Origin: Dryocosmus kuriphilus
Taxonomy: Eukaryota > Arthropoda > Insecta > Hymenoptera > Cynipidae
Assembly (NCBI GenBank): GCA_038277395.1
Contig: CM076194.1
Span: 130,915,230-130,979,229, forward strand
Direction: 5' to 3'
DNA: 64,000 nucleotides
The notes under the pieces were generated by a model. That model ran no database searches. It was not told where the DNA came from and worked only from the letters and a program-made list of their open reading frames with translations. Positions 52,212-62,984 of this stretch are shown here, one piece after another (positions within the stretch are counted from its first letter, which is position 1; every line of letters begins with the position of its first letter). Made by a program: the position numbers and the translations under genes.

Positions 52212-54490
52212 CATTGCGTCTTAAAAAAAAGGATTTGTCGTCACCTCCCATACGGCGAGGCTTCTTATCAGTCAGGATACCCTCACGCATGTCTTCATAT
52301 TTAGTTTATTTATCGCTACGTCACCTTCAACTTCTAAGATGCCAGGCAAAGTTCCAGCTAAAGAAGGAGGAAGGGGGCAGTTATCGCCGTCCAATATGCT
52401 TGGCAAGTTCCGGCTGAGGACTTGAAGAGTAGAATCACCCTCCAAGACCCAGGCACTAGTACCAGTGAGGAAGGGTGAGACTACAAATATTTATTTGGGT
52501 AGTTCTCCCTGAAATAATAGGGTTGAACGATTTTGGTAGTTCTCTCTAGAGTACTAGAGTTGAATGATTTGGTTAGTTCTCTTTGAAATTAGGAAGTAGA
52601 ACAAATTTCTGTTTTGTATTTTATTATTTTCGAGGTCCAGTGACGCCCACAACTGGACACATTTTAAGGATCCGGCCGTTTCTCCGGCCTTCAACTCTCG
52701 AGTTCCACAGCTTCTCCGAAGGACAAGGAGAGGGCTAAATTCTCAGCGGTTGTCGAAGGACGGAATCGGAAGGATGGAAGACTTTGTGAAGAGAAGGACA
52801 GGCGACGTGTCAATAGACCAATTAGGAGCGCGGGTTCCGCGCGCTCTCTCTCACTCTCGTGCGTTCGGACGCTCATTATCCCTACCATATCACCCTATGT
52901 TCCCCCTGTTTTCGCCAAGCCGGCACACGCCGTCGAGCCTAGGAACTGATAATTTGTGAATACTCTCGTACTGTACACCGAAGTGTCACCTCGCTGTAAG
53001 AATTCGTCACGTTTCTCGCTCCGATTTCCTCGTTTTTATTGTAAGGTAAGACTGAACTTCTTTCAAAATAGTACAGCCAAGCGTGCCCAAATTTTGGAAA
53101 TACCTTCTCGGTTTCCTTGGCCGTACTATTCAGTCTTTAATGAAGTGTATTTTTTCGATTTGTCGTTCCCCAGTATTTTTCCCGTTTGACCTTGTTACTA
53201 TGTATTGCTAATTTATTCGAGTCATGGAGTGCCGAAGGGTGGATTCTGCCTGTATTCTAGGTAATTTTTATATTGTATCGCTGAGTCACATATGTATCCC
53301 TTTTCGTAAACCCCGGCGTGTATTGAACCCTTTTCCTTAACGTACCTGATTTTATGGTCGAGATTCACTTTCATACGACCCATCATGATTCACCATTTCG
53401 TGCCTCTCGAGCCGTGTGCCCCCGCCCCGTGTCCCCCCTCGTGCTGAGAAATGTATATTTAATTGTTCCTAATTCTAGTAATTTAATTGTACAAGTAATA
53501 TTAATTTGAAAGTAACTGTAACTTCTAACCTCCTTTATTGCTTCGAAATGTGTCCCATTTATAGATGTATCGTACCCTTCTTTTCACGCCAATGTTACCA
53601 CTCCGGCTCACCTTTATTTTGACCTCGCTTAATTTGTTTTATCATGTTAATTTCGCTGCGTTGAGTAATCACCCTGTTTTTATTATAGCCTAATTTTCCG
53701 TTAGGAAATTACTTGCTTAGCACTCATTTTGGAGTCCGGAATGTCCTCCCTGTCGCTACACCCCCCCCCCCCCCCCCCTTTCGTTCACAGTGTTAATGAG
53801 GCTCATGCGATTTTCTTTTATTATGTCCGTTAGTTGCTATTTATTGTAATTATTATTTTTATTTTATTGTTTAAATTGCTCACGCCGTATTGATTTATTG
53901 TTTTCGAGGAATCTTTATCGTACTAAAAGTAGCTTTAACCCACCGATTTTGTGTCTGAATTTGTTTCTTTTTTTTTGCTTTATATTGTTGATTCCGCTAA
54001 TTCTGATTGACTCGTTCCTTTTGCCGGAATTCTGTGTATAATTTTAAAATGTAAACTTTCCGACTTGTTATCGGCCAATTATAATTTCAAGGTCTATTTA
54101 TCCAACGTTTAATAAATTGTTAATTTTATTTTAATGTGGGCTATGCTAATTTAATACAAGAACCACCCCCTCTACCGTAATCTATATTTTTAGAGAATAA
54201 GCTAGGTGGCAAAAATTTATATCTGAGGTCCCGTATCTTTTGTCCCAAGAAAGGACTGGTGCCCGCGGTTTATCGTTTTAAGAAAGGTTTCTTTTAAACT
54301 CTATTGCTTATCGCTTATAGTTTATGGCTTATCGTTTTGAGTGAAGTTTTGGAGTTTTTTTTTGTCGAGTTTGGTTTAGAGATACCGATTTTCTTGAATT
54401 TTGGGGTTACCTCAGATGGCCTTGTGCATGACCCTGCCGACCACACTATTTTTCTGGTGATATCTCACAAGGGAAAAAGGGTGCATGTCA
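52212..54490. other. Body of the solo-LTR-like element, non-coding
   Basis: Continuation of the element interrupted by LINE-B. It includes three imperfect 43-bp repeats at about 52490-52595 ('gtagttctc..gaa..ta..gttgaa.gattt'), a GC-rich palindromic stretch near 52830, a C18 run at 53761-53778 and long T-rich parts. No open frame of family likeness. Confidence 0.55.
53761..53778 (+). repeat. Poly-C tract (18 C)
   Basis: Uninterrupted C run in the solo-LTR-like element. Confidence 0.95.
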
Positions 54491-54520
54491 CAACATTCTA
54501 CATCCTTTAACGATTATTAA

Positions 54521-55309
54521 TGTAATTTATTGATTCTTACCTATATTCAGAAAATGATACAGCATTAAAAACTATATTTTAAAGAGATGCAATGCTTCTC
54601 CTTATTAGCAACTTCATATTATCGATACTCTTTTTACATATATCAATTTATAGATGTACGTATGTATCTAAAAGTAATCAAAAAACTCCGTTCAATTATT
54701 GGAAAACTGAACTGAATACTGAAAGCATTTCAAACTTGATTCCAGCCTTGAAAAGAAGCCTCGAGAAAGCACCATTAAATCAGTTTTTCAGGCAATAAGA
54801 AACTTATCCTCCCTGTTAAAACTGGTAAGACAAGGATTCATATTTACCAAAAAACATTTACATTTGAATCAGAAATTTCAGAATTTTAAAGTTTTAGCAT
54901 ACAATTATGAAATTTTATTTGTTAAACTTAATCTAAAAATTTCACCTACATATGGGGCTCAAAATTATGATAAAATATTTTTAGGTACAGTTTTTAATAG
55001 TGAAAAACAATAAAAAAAGTAATAGAATTAAAAAAATGTATGCAAGCTACAATTTTTTCGAAAATAAAGACAAAATATTTTTTAATTTATTAATTTGCGC
55101 ATTTCAAACAAAATTGTACATTTCGGACTTGAAATTTATTAAGTTATAATGAAAGTGTGGTACTTTTTAAACCTTCCAAATCGAGAATTTTAAATGATTT
55201 AAAGATTTTTACGTTTCAAAACCCTATTTATTTTCACAGCAATAAGGTAATAACATGCTTCGTTCATTTAAACTGAAGAAATTTCAGGTATAAATAATTT
55301 CATTTACAA
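54521..55309. other. Unassigned AT-rich DNA
   Basis: A 68-codon frame at 54592-54798 begins with a hydrophobic stretch (LLLISNFILSILFLHISI) but has no known relative that I recognise; in such AT-rich DNA it may be chance. Confidence 0.4.
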
Positions 55310-56566
55310 AAAATCTGCCCGCTTGGCGGGCACATTCTCGTCGCGCGCCGCGCTCCGCGCGAAGTATGAGCGCACCTAGGGCGCGCGTCAGTTGGCACTC
55401 GCGCTTCGCGCTCCATAAATTATTCACCTCGCGCTACGCACTCGGTGTTCATGGATCGTATAAACCTTTAAATTAAAAATTCCAAAAGGAACTATTTTAC
55501 TTAAGGCTCTATCGCCCTTAAGGAATACATTCTCATCATGACACTCGCGCTTCGCGCTCGATAATTACATTTTTTTAAAAGACATTGTAGATTGGTAAAG
55601 CTTTTTTGTGATTTTCCAAATTCTCACAATACAGGATTTCGATTCTTAAAAGTAAAACGATGAGTCTTATAAATAAATTTTGTAGCTCTTTCCAAGGTGA
55701 ACAATTCTGCTTGTTAATATTTTCTCATATCTAGCATAGTTTTGCTGAAAAGCGGTTTTCTTTATATTTCATAACATATTTCACGAATAACTCAAAAACT
55801 ACGTGTCTGTTCAACAAAATGCCACGGAGAAAATTTGTAGATCCTTTTGAGGTTAACAAGTTTGTTTATTATCATTTTTCCGTATCTTGCGCATAGTTCG
55901 GCGGGAAATTTGGAATTTTTTATTTTTAATAACGTTTTATCGATTAAAACAAAAACCGTGCATTTTATCAAAAAATAGTTGAAACAAAATTTGTAGATAT
56001 TTTTAAACTAAACAACTTTGTTCTTTGCCGTTTTGTTGTGTCTTGAATATTTTGGTGGGAAACCAGAGTTTTTTAATTTTAATAGCGTTTTCTTGATTAA
56101 AACAAAAACCGTTTATTTTATCAAAAAATTATTGAAATAAAATTTGTAGAATTTTTTGAGATGAACAATTTTACTTTCTTACGTTTTTTTTTTATCTCTC
56201 ATAGTTTAGCCGGAAAATGGATTTTTTTATTTTGTGAAAACCGTTTTTGATGGATAAAACCATAACTGTTGGTCAAAAACTGCTGGTTAACGAACTCGTC
56301 CTTTCTTTTTACCCCTTAAAGAAGTGTACCAAAGCGCAGTCCAATCTGATTAGTCCTTCGAAAGTTATCGCGACCACAGACGACGACAACGACAACGACG
56401 ACAACGACAACGACGACGACAACAGACAGACAAACACCGTCGTAAAAACCGTTTTTTTTTCTGACTCAGGGGGTCTCAAAACGTGGAGATTTCATGAAAT
56501 CCGCGAAATTCAAATTTTACATAAATCTAATACCTTCTCTGATGAGAATGTAAAAACGTATTTTTT
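55310..56566 (+). repeat. GC-rich hairpin repeat family, copy C
   Basis: GC-rich hairpin head (55318-55440) with gcccgcttggcgggc and ctcgcgcttcgcgctcc, the shared 'ggctctatcgcccttaagga' segment at 55506, a second hairpin word at 55545, then four AT-rich units of about 150 bp with 'aaatttgtagat' and 'aacgttttatcgattaaaac', a gac/aacgacg microsatellite at 56377-56440, and the 'gagaatgtaaaaa' end. It matches copy B in order. Confidence 0.88.
56377..56440 (+). repeat. (GAC)/(AACGAC) microsatellite
   Basis: Repeated gacgac and aacgacg words inside copy C, preceding the gacagacagac segment found also in copy B. Confidence 0.85.
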
Positions 56567-57450
56567 GCACATATTCTAAAAATTGTAATTTGCACAACTT
56601 TTGTTATTTGCAATTTTCTATAATTTCTATAGTCTCTATAATTTTTTGGCTCAGCATAGGAAACTTTTTTGAACTTTTAAGTTCAAAAACCGAACATAAG
56701 ACTTGACCGACTTCTAAATGTTCGTTTACTTTTTAATAATGACAAGCCACAACTTTATTTTGCTCGCCCCAAATGATTCGATGAATTTTCAACATTTTAC
56801 TCGGCCTTATAGTATATGGTATACACGGTTTCAGAAACCGTGTTTTTAAAATAACCCAATTCTGTGCTAAAACATTTATTAACAGAAAGTTGGAATTTAA
56901 TGTCGAAAAAATAATATCAAGTAAAGTTTAGATTTAAAAAAATATACCGGAAACACCATTTTCTACGAAATATGCATATAAAAATTCATTTTACATAATT
57001 CATGGGCAAGAATATCCTCAGTTGAAAATATTCGTTAGGTAAACAAATACTGTAGGTCAATATTCTATTTTTTTTATAGAATATCTGTTCTATGATTACG
57101 TCACACTCAGTCGATAAAGTCAAGTATACGAGTAGTAGGAATCTGTCCATAAGACCGTTTCACCAACCAGATCCTATATGAAAAGCATATTTCTTTTAGC
57201 TAACTAATTTGTAAGTAATTTGTATGAATTTGTAATACCAAAATTAGAATTCGTATACAGTAGAAGTAGGGTTTTAGAGGTCTGCATAGTGAAATGTTTC
57301 GCCAGCCAGAACATAATCTGAAATGAAAAAAAGATATAATTTTAATCGCTTGCGTTTGTATCAATTTTTAACACCAAAAAAAATTTTAACCAGATTTTAA
57401 TCGATTTGGATCAGTGAAAAGTTTTTCCAGTCAGGAGATAATATTAATTA
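56567..57450. other. No recognisable feature
   Basis: AT-rich; no family likeness. Confidence 0.5.
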
Positions 57451-58165
57451 AAAAAAGCTGCCCGCTTCGCGGGCACATTCTCGTCACCTGCTTCGCACGA
57501 AGTATGAGCGCGTCTGGAGCGCGCGGTCTGGTGGTCGTCGCATTTCGCGCTCTGATATATTTAAAACTCGCGCGTTGCGCTCAGATATTTTTGGTCCTTG
57601 CACATCGTGCTCGGTATTCGTTACTTGGGTGTTAAAATTTCAAAACAACTACTTTTAATGAGATTATTAATATTGAATTTTTTTATTAAAAATTACAAAA
57701 GAAATTATTTTACTTAAGGCTCTATTGACCTTAAGGAATACATTCTCATCATGACACTCTCGCTTTGCGCTCGACAATTAAATTTTTTTTAAACACGTTG
57801 TAGATTGGTAAATTTTTTTTGTGATTTTCCAAATTTCCACAATGCAGGATTCGATTCTTAAAAGTAAAACGATGAGTCTCATAAATAAATTTTTTAGCTC
57901 TTTCCAAGGTGAACAATTCTGCTTGTTAATATTTTCTCATATCTTGTATAGTTTTGCTGAAAAGTGGTTTTCTTTATATTTCATAACATGTTTTACGAAT
58001 AACTCAAAAACTACGTGTCTGTTCAAAAAAATGCCAGAGAGAAAATTTGTAGATCCTTTTCAGGTTAACAAGTTTGTTTATTATAGCTTTTCTCGTAACT
58101 TGCATAGTTTGGCGGGAAACTTGAATTTTTAATTTTTAATAACGTTTTCTCGATTAAAACAAAAA
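57451..58165 (+). repeat. GC-rich hairpin repeat family, copy D (truncated)
   Basis: The head (57455-57640) matches copies A and C, with 'gcccgcttcgcgggcacatt' forming a perfect short hairpin. It continues through the shared AT-rich part to the first 150-bp unit near 58165, where similarity to B and C ends. Confidence 0.85.
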
Positions 58166-58264
58166 CTACTACTATATTTTTTACCTTTAATATTGTTTTT
58201 TCACCTCTTTTTGTAAAATTTGTTAAATTATAGTCAGAAATTATTTTTTGAATATATTTTAATT

Positions 58265-58355
58265 TGTTGAAACAATTTATTATTCTTTATTTTGATCTTC
58301 TTTCAGGGTAAAGCAAGAAACTTCCAGTTTTTTAAAAGACTTTTTATATTTACTT
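58265..58355 (+). repeat. Isolated unit of the 60070-61640 repeat
   Basis: 'ttctttcagggtaaagcaag' and the following T-rich stretch match the unit at 60252-60310 (tttttcaggataaagcaag). Possibly the left end of the Merlin-containing element. Confidence 0.55.
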
Positions 58356-58419
58356 TGAGAGAGAATGATTTCAATTATTAATAATAAGGGTGCAGTTCCG
58401 AATGGCTGAATTTTCCGAT

Positions 58420-59180
58420 TTTATTGAAGCTTCGTATACTTATGTATTCTGACTTGCTGATTACGAATATGGTAGTGAAAATTGGCGACTAGGCGACTTT
58501 CATGGTGATAACCATAAAAAACTCCATAAAAATCATGTTTTTTTTTGCGTTTTTCTCAGTAAATGCGCAGAATTTAGAAAAATGTTTTGACAACAAAGGT
58601 TTTAGCTAGTATAAAAATACATCTTCCTTGTATGATACACTTTTTACCTAAAACCATTATTTTTCGAGAAAAAGAGGATTTCGTTGGAAAAACAAGAAAA
58701 AGACGAAAAAAGTTAAGGAAATGCGTTCGGTCACGCTTTTTTACAATTTTGTTAAAACTTCTTATATTTATGTAATTTGAAGCGCTGATTACGAATATGA
58801 TAATGAAAATTGTCGGCAAAGCGATTTTCATGGTGAAAACCATAAAAACGCCATAAAAATCAAGAGTTTTACGTTTATCTCAGTAACTACGTAGAATTTA
58901 GAAAAATATTTTAAACAAAAGTTTTAGCTAGTATAAAAATACATCTTTTTGCTTATATACACTTTTACACTAAAACCATTATTTTTTTATAAAAAGAGGA
59001 TTGCGTTGGAAAAACAAGAAAAAGACGAAGAAAGTTACGGAGATGCGTTCGGTCACGCTCGTCCCCCTTTTCAAAGGTTAAGGGGGGGGGGGGGGGGGCT
59101 ACGCATTCACTGAATAGTTACGAAAAGACGTTCAATCACGATCGTTCCACTTTCCAAGGGGGGGGGGGGGGGGGGGGGTA
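58420..59180 (+). repeat. Tandem duplication of ~320 bp with poly-G tails
   Basis: Two copies (about 58420-58740 and 58745-59060) share 'ttttagctagtataaaaata', 'attatttttcgagaaaaaga' or close versions, and 'tgcgttcggtcacgct'. After the second come two shorter units of about 85 bp, each with a poly-G run (59082-59098, 17 G; 59158-59178, 21 G) followed by 'tacgcattcactga'. No coding. Confidence 0.8.
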
Positions 59181-59481
59181 CGCATTCACTGACTAGTTGC
59201 GGAAACACGTGGGGGCGGAAAGGCACCCGTGTGATTGATCACAGCTATAATGTTGCTTATCCACCTACCTGTACAATAGATCTTTGTTTTTGCATCGCAT
59301 CTCCATTGGTTTCGGCTTGGTACCTAATCATGCTCTTCACCGCGGGAAGGTTGGAGTATTTTGTAGAGCATTTTTTAAAAATGTTTTGTAATATTTTTCA
59401 TTAATTTTTTTTTTGATTTTCTAAAATTTTATTATTACGAAATATATTTGCATTTACTTCAATTGAGAATGCCGATTATAA

Positions 59482-60069
59482 TCAGTGGCCAGGGTAGCAT
59501 ACTTTAATATTTGCGATTAGTTCTTTAAATGGATCAGCATCTATTTTCTTAAGCCTTTGCCGCCAAAAAAATTCGCAGAGGTGATCTTCAAGATTGCTCT
59601 TGTGCACACCTTCTCGTGAGAGGAATCGTCGCATCCACCGCCAAGATGACTCGATGTTTTGAGTATGTGCTCCGGTATCGCTATTCACAAACTCCTCGGA
59701 ATGATTAACACTTTGGTGAACAAATCCATGATTTTCGAGATTGATATAGCCCTTCCAACAATCGGTGTGAATCTCTGTCCCTTCTGCTACATACTTTTTG
59801 ATTAATCTGATTAGAGTAGCCTGATCTCTCTTGTTATGGGGACAGATTTCCAACTGATAGTTGTAAGGATGATTTCTGTGAATCATTCCGAGGATCCATG
59901 ATCCTTCCACTACATGTCCTCGCTCATATTTTTGACGCCCGATCTTGCACTCATCTATTTCAACTACTTCACCGACACCTCCAATGCGACCTTCCTCTTC
60001 GAAGTGACTATCAAGAGCAACGATGCAGATCTTCCTACAAAAAGAGAAGCGGTCTGCAACTTTATCCAA
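59482..60069 (-). CDS. Merlin / ISXO2-like transposase
   Basis: 195 uninterrupted codons on the minus strand. The DDE core reads GEVVEIDECKIGRQKYERG (first Asp), VVEGSWILGMIHR, GTEIHTDCWKGYINLENHGF (second Asp), and TGAHTQNIESSWRWMRRFLS (Glu). This is the IS1016/ISXO2-type transposase of Merlin elements, which cut and paste DNA with 8-9 bp target duplications. All three catalytic residues are present and there is no stop. The N-terminal part (usually about 80-100 residues with a zinc-binding region) is missing or in another exon upstream of 60069. It is the best preserved transposase of the window. Confidence 0.88.
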   Translation of the reverse strand: MDKVADRFSFCRKICIVALDSHFEEEGRIGGVGEVVEIDECKIGRQKYERGHVVEGSWILGMIHRNHPYNYQLEICPHNKRDQATLIRLIKKYVAEGTEIHTDCWKGYINLENHGFVHQSVNHSEEFVNSDTGAHTQNIESSWRWMRRFLSREGVHKSNLEDHLCEFFWRQRLKKIDADPFKELIANIKVCYPGH

Positions 60070-60530
60070 TAATAATTATTTAAAAAGTTTATAATTGTTT
60101 ATTACTATCATTTCTTAAAATAAAGCTAGAGAGTTGTAGTTTTTTGTCAACTTTTGGGCTTTTCTTTGCATTCCAGTTCTTACATAATAGAAAGTGATAC
60201 TTGATATAAATATAATTGTTTTTAAACATTTTGTTTTGTTTATTACTATCTTTTTTCAGGATAAAGCAAGAGGGTTCTAGTTTTTTTCAAACTTTTCATA
60301 TTCCCTTGGACAGATAATGAAATAAGTGATTGACGTGACAGAATAACCGGTGAATAATAATTCTTTAAATAATTGATCATTGTTCATTACGATCTTTTCC
60401 CAAAATAAAGCTAGAGAGTTGTAGTTTTTTTTAACTTTAGGAATTTTCTTTACATTTTTGTTCGTAAATTCAACAAGATAATAATCAACAAGGCAACGAA
60501 ATTTCAACAACTCTTCTTCGTTAATTTAAT
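60070..60530 (+). repeat. Left arm of inverted tandem repeats
   Basis: Two kinds of unit alternate: one with 'aaaataaagctagagagttg' (60117, 60400) and one with 'caggataaagcaagagggtt' (60257). Each has a 'tgtttattact' start. The arm is mirrored at 61040-61640. Confidence 0.75.
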
Positions 60531-60551
60531 AACCATTTGTGGTACCTAACA

Positions 60552-60869
60552 CTGGCAGCTGCAACTCTAGCCTTTTTCGATGAAGAAATAATGGAAGAGA
60601 AGAAGCATGTAATGAGACAAGCCATAGAACCATACAACTAGAAGATCCTAACTCGGGAAACGTAAAACGATTATCAGCCACATCAATACTCGTAAGTTGT
60701 GTACGACGTTGCCGAAAGGGGTGTCAAACTGATCTCCGACTTCAATTCCTTCATCACCGGAGACGAAGACCAGAAACGGTCCCTCTTGCAAGTGGTAAAA
60801 GAATACAGGAAGCTATTTCCTGATTGCAATAAGATCAGAGTACACTATCCCGATCAATGGAATAGGTAA
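60552..60869 (+). pseudogene. Unknown decayed coding stretch between the arms
   Basis: One frame with three stops (60633, 60654, 60687) reads LAAATLAFFDEEIMEEKKHV, then VVYDVAERGVKLISDFNSFI and QKRSLLQVVKEYRKLFPDCN to a TAA at 60867, next to a possible splice donor (GGTAAT). Codon use and the complex composition are protein-like compared with the AT-rich surroundings. I do not recognise the family. Position between two inverted arms suggests it belonged to the element they bound. Confidence 0.45.
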
Positions 60870-61039
60870 TTAAGAGAGAATCTCTCCAATATTGTCTGAA
60901 TTTTATTTAACCCCGTAGTTGAAAATCAGTGATCACTGATTATGTCAGACTTTGTGAAATAGAAATTACGTATGGGTAATCGTCGAAAAAATATCTCTGA
61001 TTTATATTTTATATCTTTATGTATATCTTTATCTTTATA

Positions 61040-61640
61040 AACAGCAAATACACGAAAAGTTACAAAGAAAACTAGATAATTGATTTTTTTTAAAGATAGT
61101 AATAAACAATAATAAAGGTTTAAACAATTATTTTGATGCCAAACACTACTTTCTATTATTTACGAACAGAAATGCAAAGAAAAGTCCTAAAGTTAAGAAG
61201 ACCACAACTCTCTAGCCTTATGTAAAAAAAAAACATCGTAATAAACAATCATAAATTGTTTAAACAATCATTATCTGTCGCTTATTTTGTCACCTCAATC
61301 ACTTAGCCTATTATCTGTCGAAGGGAAGATGAAAAGTTTGTGAGAAAAAACTAGAACCTTCTTTTGCTTTCTCCTGAAAACAGATAGTAATAAACAATAA
61401 TTAATTGTTTAAACAATTATTTTCATATAAAATACACTTTTTATTATTTACGGACATGAATGAAAAGAAAAGTCCAAAAGTTAAAAAAAATTACAACTCT
61501 CTAGCTTTAGATTAAGAAATTATATCTAGTAATAAACAATTATTATTAATCATCGAAATCATTATCTCTCAAAGGGCTTATAAAAAGTTTTCAAAGAAAT
61601 AGATGTTTTTTACGTTACCCTAAAAGAAGGCCATAATCAA
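61040..61640 (-). repeat. Right arm of inverted tandem repeats
   Basis: Reverse-complement units of the left arm: 'caactctctagccttatg' (61206), 'gataatgattgtttaaac'-type words, and 'ctagaaccttcttttgcttt' (61350). Three to four units of about 150-200 bp. Confidence 0.75.
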
Positions 61641-62125
61641 GAATAACAAACTGTTCAAAGAATTGAAAAATTGTTTGGGACCGGGATATGGCCCATTTTG
61701 TTTCTTCTTTGAATGGCGATTGTGACCTTCAATTTAGTGATAGAGAAATGAAAAAAATCAAAATAATTTATAAACAGCGAAATTTTATTTTCTTATAACA
61801 TCTAAGCGTTCGGTTTTAATTTTAATAGTAAAAAAATAAGAAAAGCATTATCTTCATTGCGCAATTGTTCAAAATCTGAGTTTGACGAAAAGTGAGTAGT
61901 CGTTCAAATTAAAACTATTTCTCTCGGAAAAAATTTCAATATTTCCCTTGTTTTTGCACTTAGAATGGTCATTCGATCACATTTTCAGACTATTTTTGTC
62001 ATTCTAAATCAGAATCTGGTATTATTTTTTACCTATTATGCAAATTTCACAACTTATAAATAAATAATCAACTGTCTTCTTTTTCATATTACAAATTCAG
62101 TTTGTCAATTTATCTTTTTCTTGCT
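61641..62125. other. No recognisable feature
   Basis: AT-rich, no coding or repeat that I can assign. Confidence 0.5.
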
Positions 62126-62141
62126 CAAATTATAAGAGTGA

Positions 62142-62383
62142 TTGATTGATTGTATATTAGTTTATACTCCCTTCTCTTTTACGGGGTTTTGTGAGTCTTC
62201 CAGAACAATTACAAACAAATCACTCAAAATCGCTCAGTGACCCCCAAGCAATTTGCCCCTCGACATGAAGCATCTCCCCTGAAAGATCGCTGGCCTTTTT
62301 ATAAGTAGACCTACAGTTTATTCGAACCCCGGACCTCTTGCTTGCAAGGCCGGCGCACTACCATTTGAGCCACCGGGGCTCTA
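62142..62383 (-). mobile_element. tRNA-derived SINE
   Basis: The minus strand starts at about 62381 with a tRNA-like head: GCCCCGGTGGCTCAAATGG (A box) and GGTCCGGGGTTCGAATA (B box), with a TTGCAAG anticodon-loop-like centre resembling alanine tRNA. It has no closing acceptor stem. The body continues for about 170 bp to an (AATC)n tail. Flanked by 'caaattataagagtga' (62126-62141) and 'caaattacaagagtga' (62384-62399), a 16-bp target duplication with one mismatch. RNA polymerase III would transcribe it from the internal boxes. Confidence 0.88.
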
Positions 62384-62399
62384 CAAATTACAAGAGTGA

Positions 62400-62980
62400 A
62401 TAGAGAATAAAGTATATTTATCAGTTGTACTATGTAAAACGAGTTGTTTTTTATTTAAACAAATATTTTTTAAACAAATTGTCGAACTTCATTATTTTGA
62501 TGCGGAAGAAGTTTTTATAGGGTTTTTAGGCCATCAAAAAGACAAAATGTCTCTTGACATTTTTGTTTTAAACTGATAGTTTTCGAGAAAATTTATTTAA
62601 TTAAATTTTTAAAAATCACAGTTTCTGCAAATGTTACAACTTATGTTTTTTTTATCTGAATCGTTTTTCAGATACCGATTTGTAATTTGTGATGTAAATT
62701 TAAAAAAAAAATACAATCGTATCAATTTCCACTAAGTTTAAAAAAGTAAATAACCAATGAGGAATATTTTGCCTGTATCTTATATCGTTATTATTTGAGA
62801 AAAGTATCATTCACGAACTTCTGTAATTGTTTTCTCACAAAAGCATTTATGTTCAATGTTTATTGCCTTATTAACATTGAAATAATTATCTATTCTTTAA
62901 ATTAGTATTTTTTTGTAATTTTTAGGATTTCAATAAGAATTTTTTTTTTTTTTTAAGGAATGAGGAAATGCATTACTGCA
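62400..62980. other. No recognisable feature
   Basis: AT-rich, with a T-run at 62941-62955 that directly borders the R1-type 3' UTR (its poly-A-like tail on the minus strand may be here). Confidence 0.5.
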
Positions 62981-62984
62981 CGAC

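Larger units (their letters stand above)
47502..54492. mobile_element. Solo-LTR-like element with LINE-B inside
   Basis: TGTGATGTTGC at the left and GCATGTCACA at the right, flanked by ACAT on both sides (47498-47501, 54493-54496). The flanks join to a sequence matching the uninterrupted 3' end of Penelope element 2 (40994-41015). Without LINE-B it is about 2.5 kb, richer in GC than its surroundings and without genes. TG...CA ends, a 4-bp duplication and no second copy of the ends suggest a long solo LTR, though a DNA element is not excluded. Confidence 0.65.
41004..54520 (+). mobile_element. Penelope-like element 3 (with nested insertions)
   Basis: Contains all parts: N-terminal region, RT, GIY-YIG endonuclease and 3' repeat. 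Interrupted by the DD41D element (44758-47395) and the solo-LTR-like element (47502-54492). Its 3' end resumes at 54497 with 'tctacatcctttaacgatta', matching element 2 at 41003. Confidence 0.8.

Noticed and set aside
59482..60069. Bacterial contamination, because of the ISXO2-like transposase
   Set aside because: Merlin transposases of animals have this domain, and the flanking DNA is the same AT-rich, repeat-containing type as the rest of the window.
62310..62383. tRNA-Ala-like sequence on the minus strand
   Set aside because: A and B boxes are present, but the T stem and acceptor stem do not close, and a SINE body, tail and target duplication follow. It is a SINE head, not a tRNA gene.
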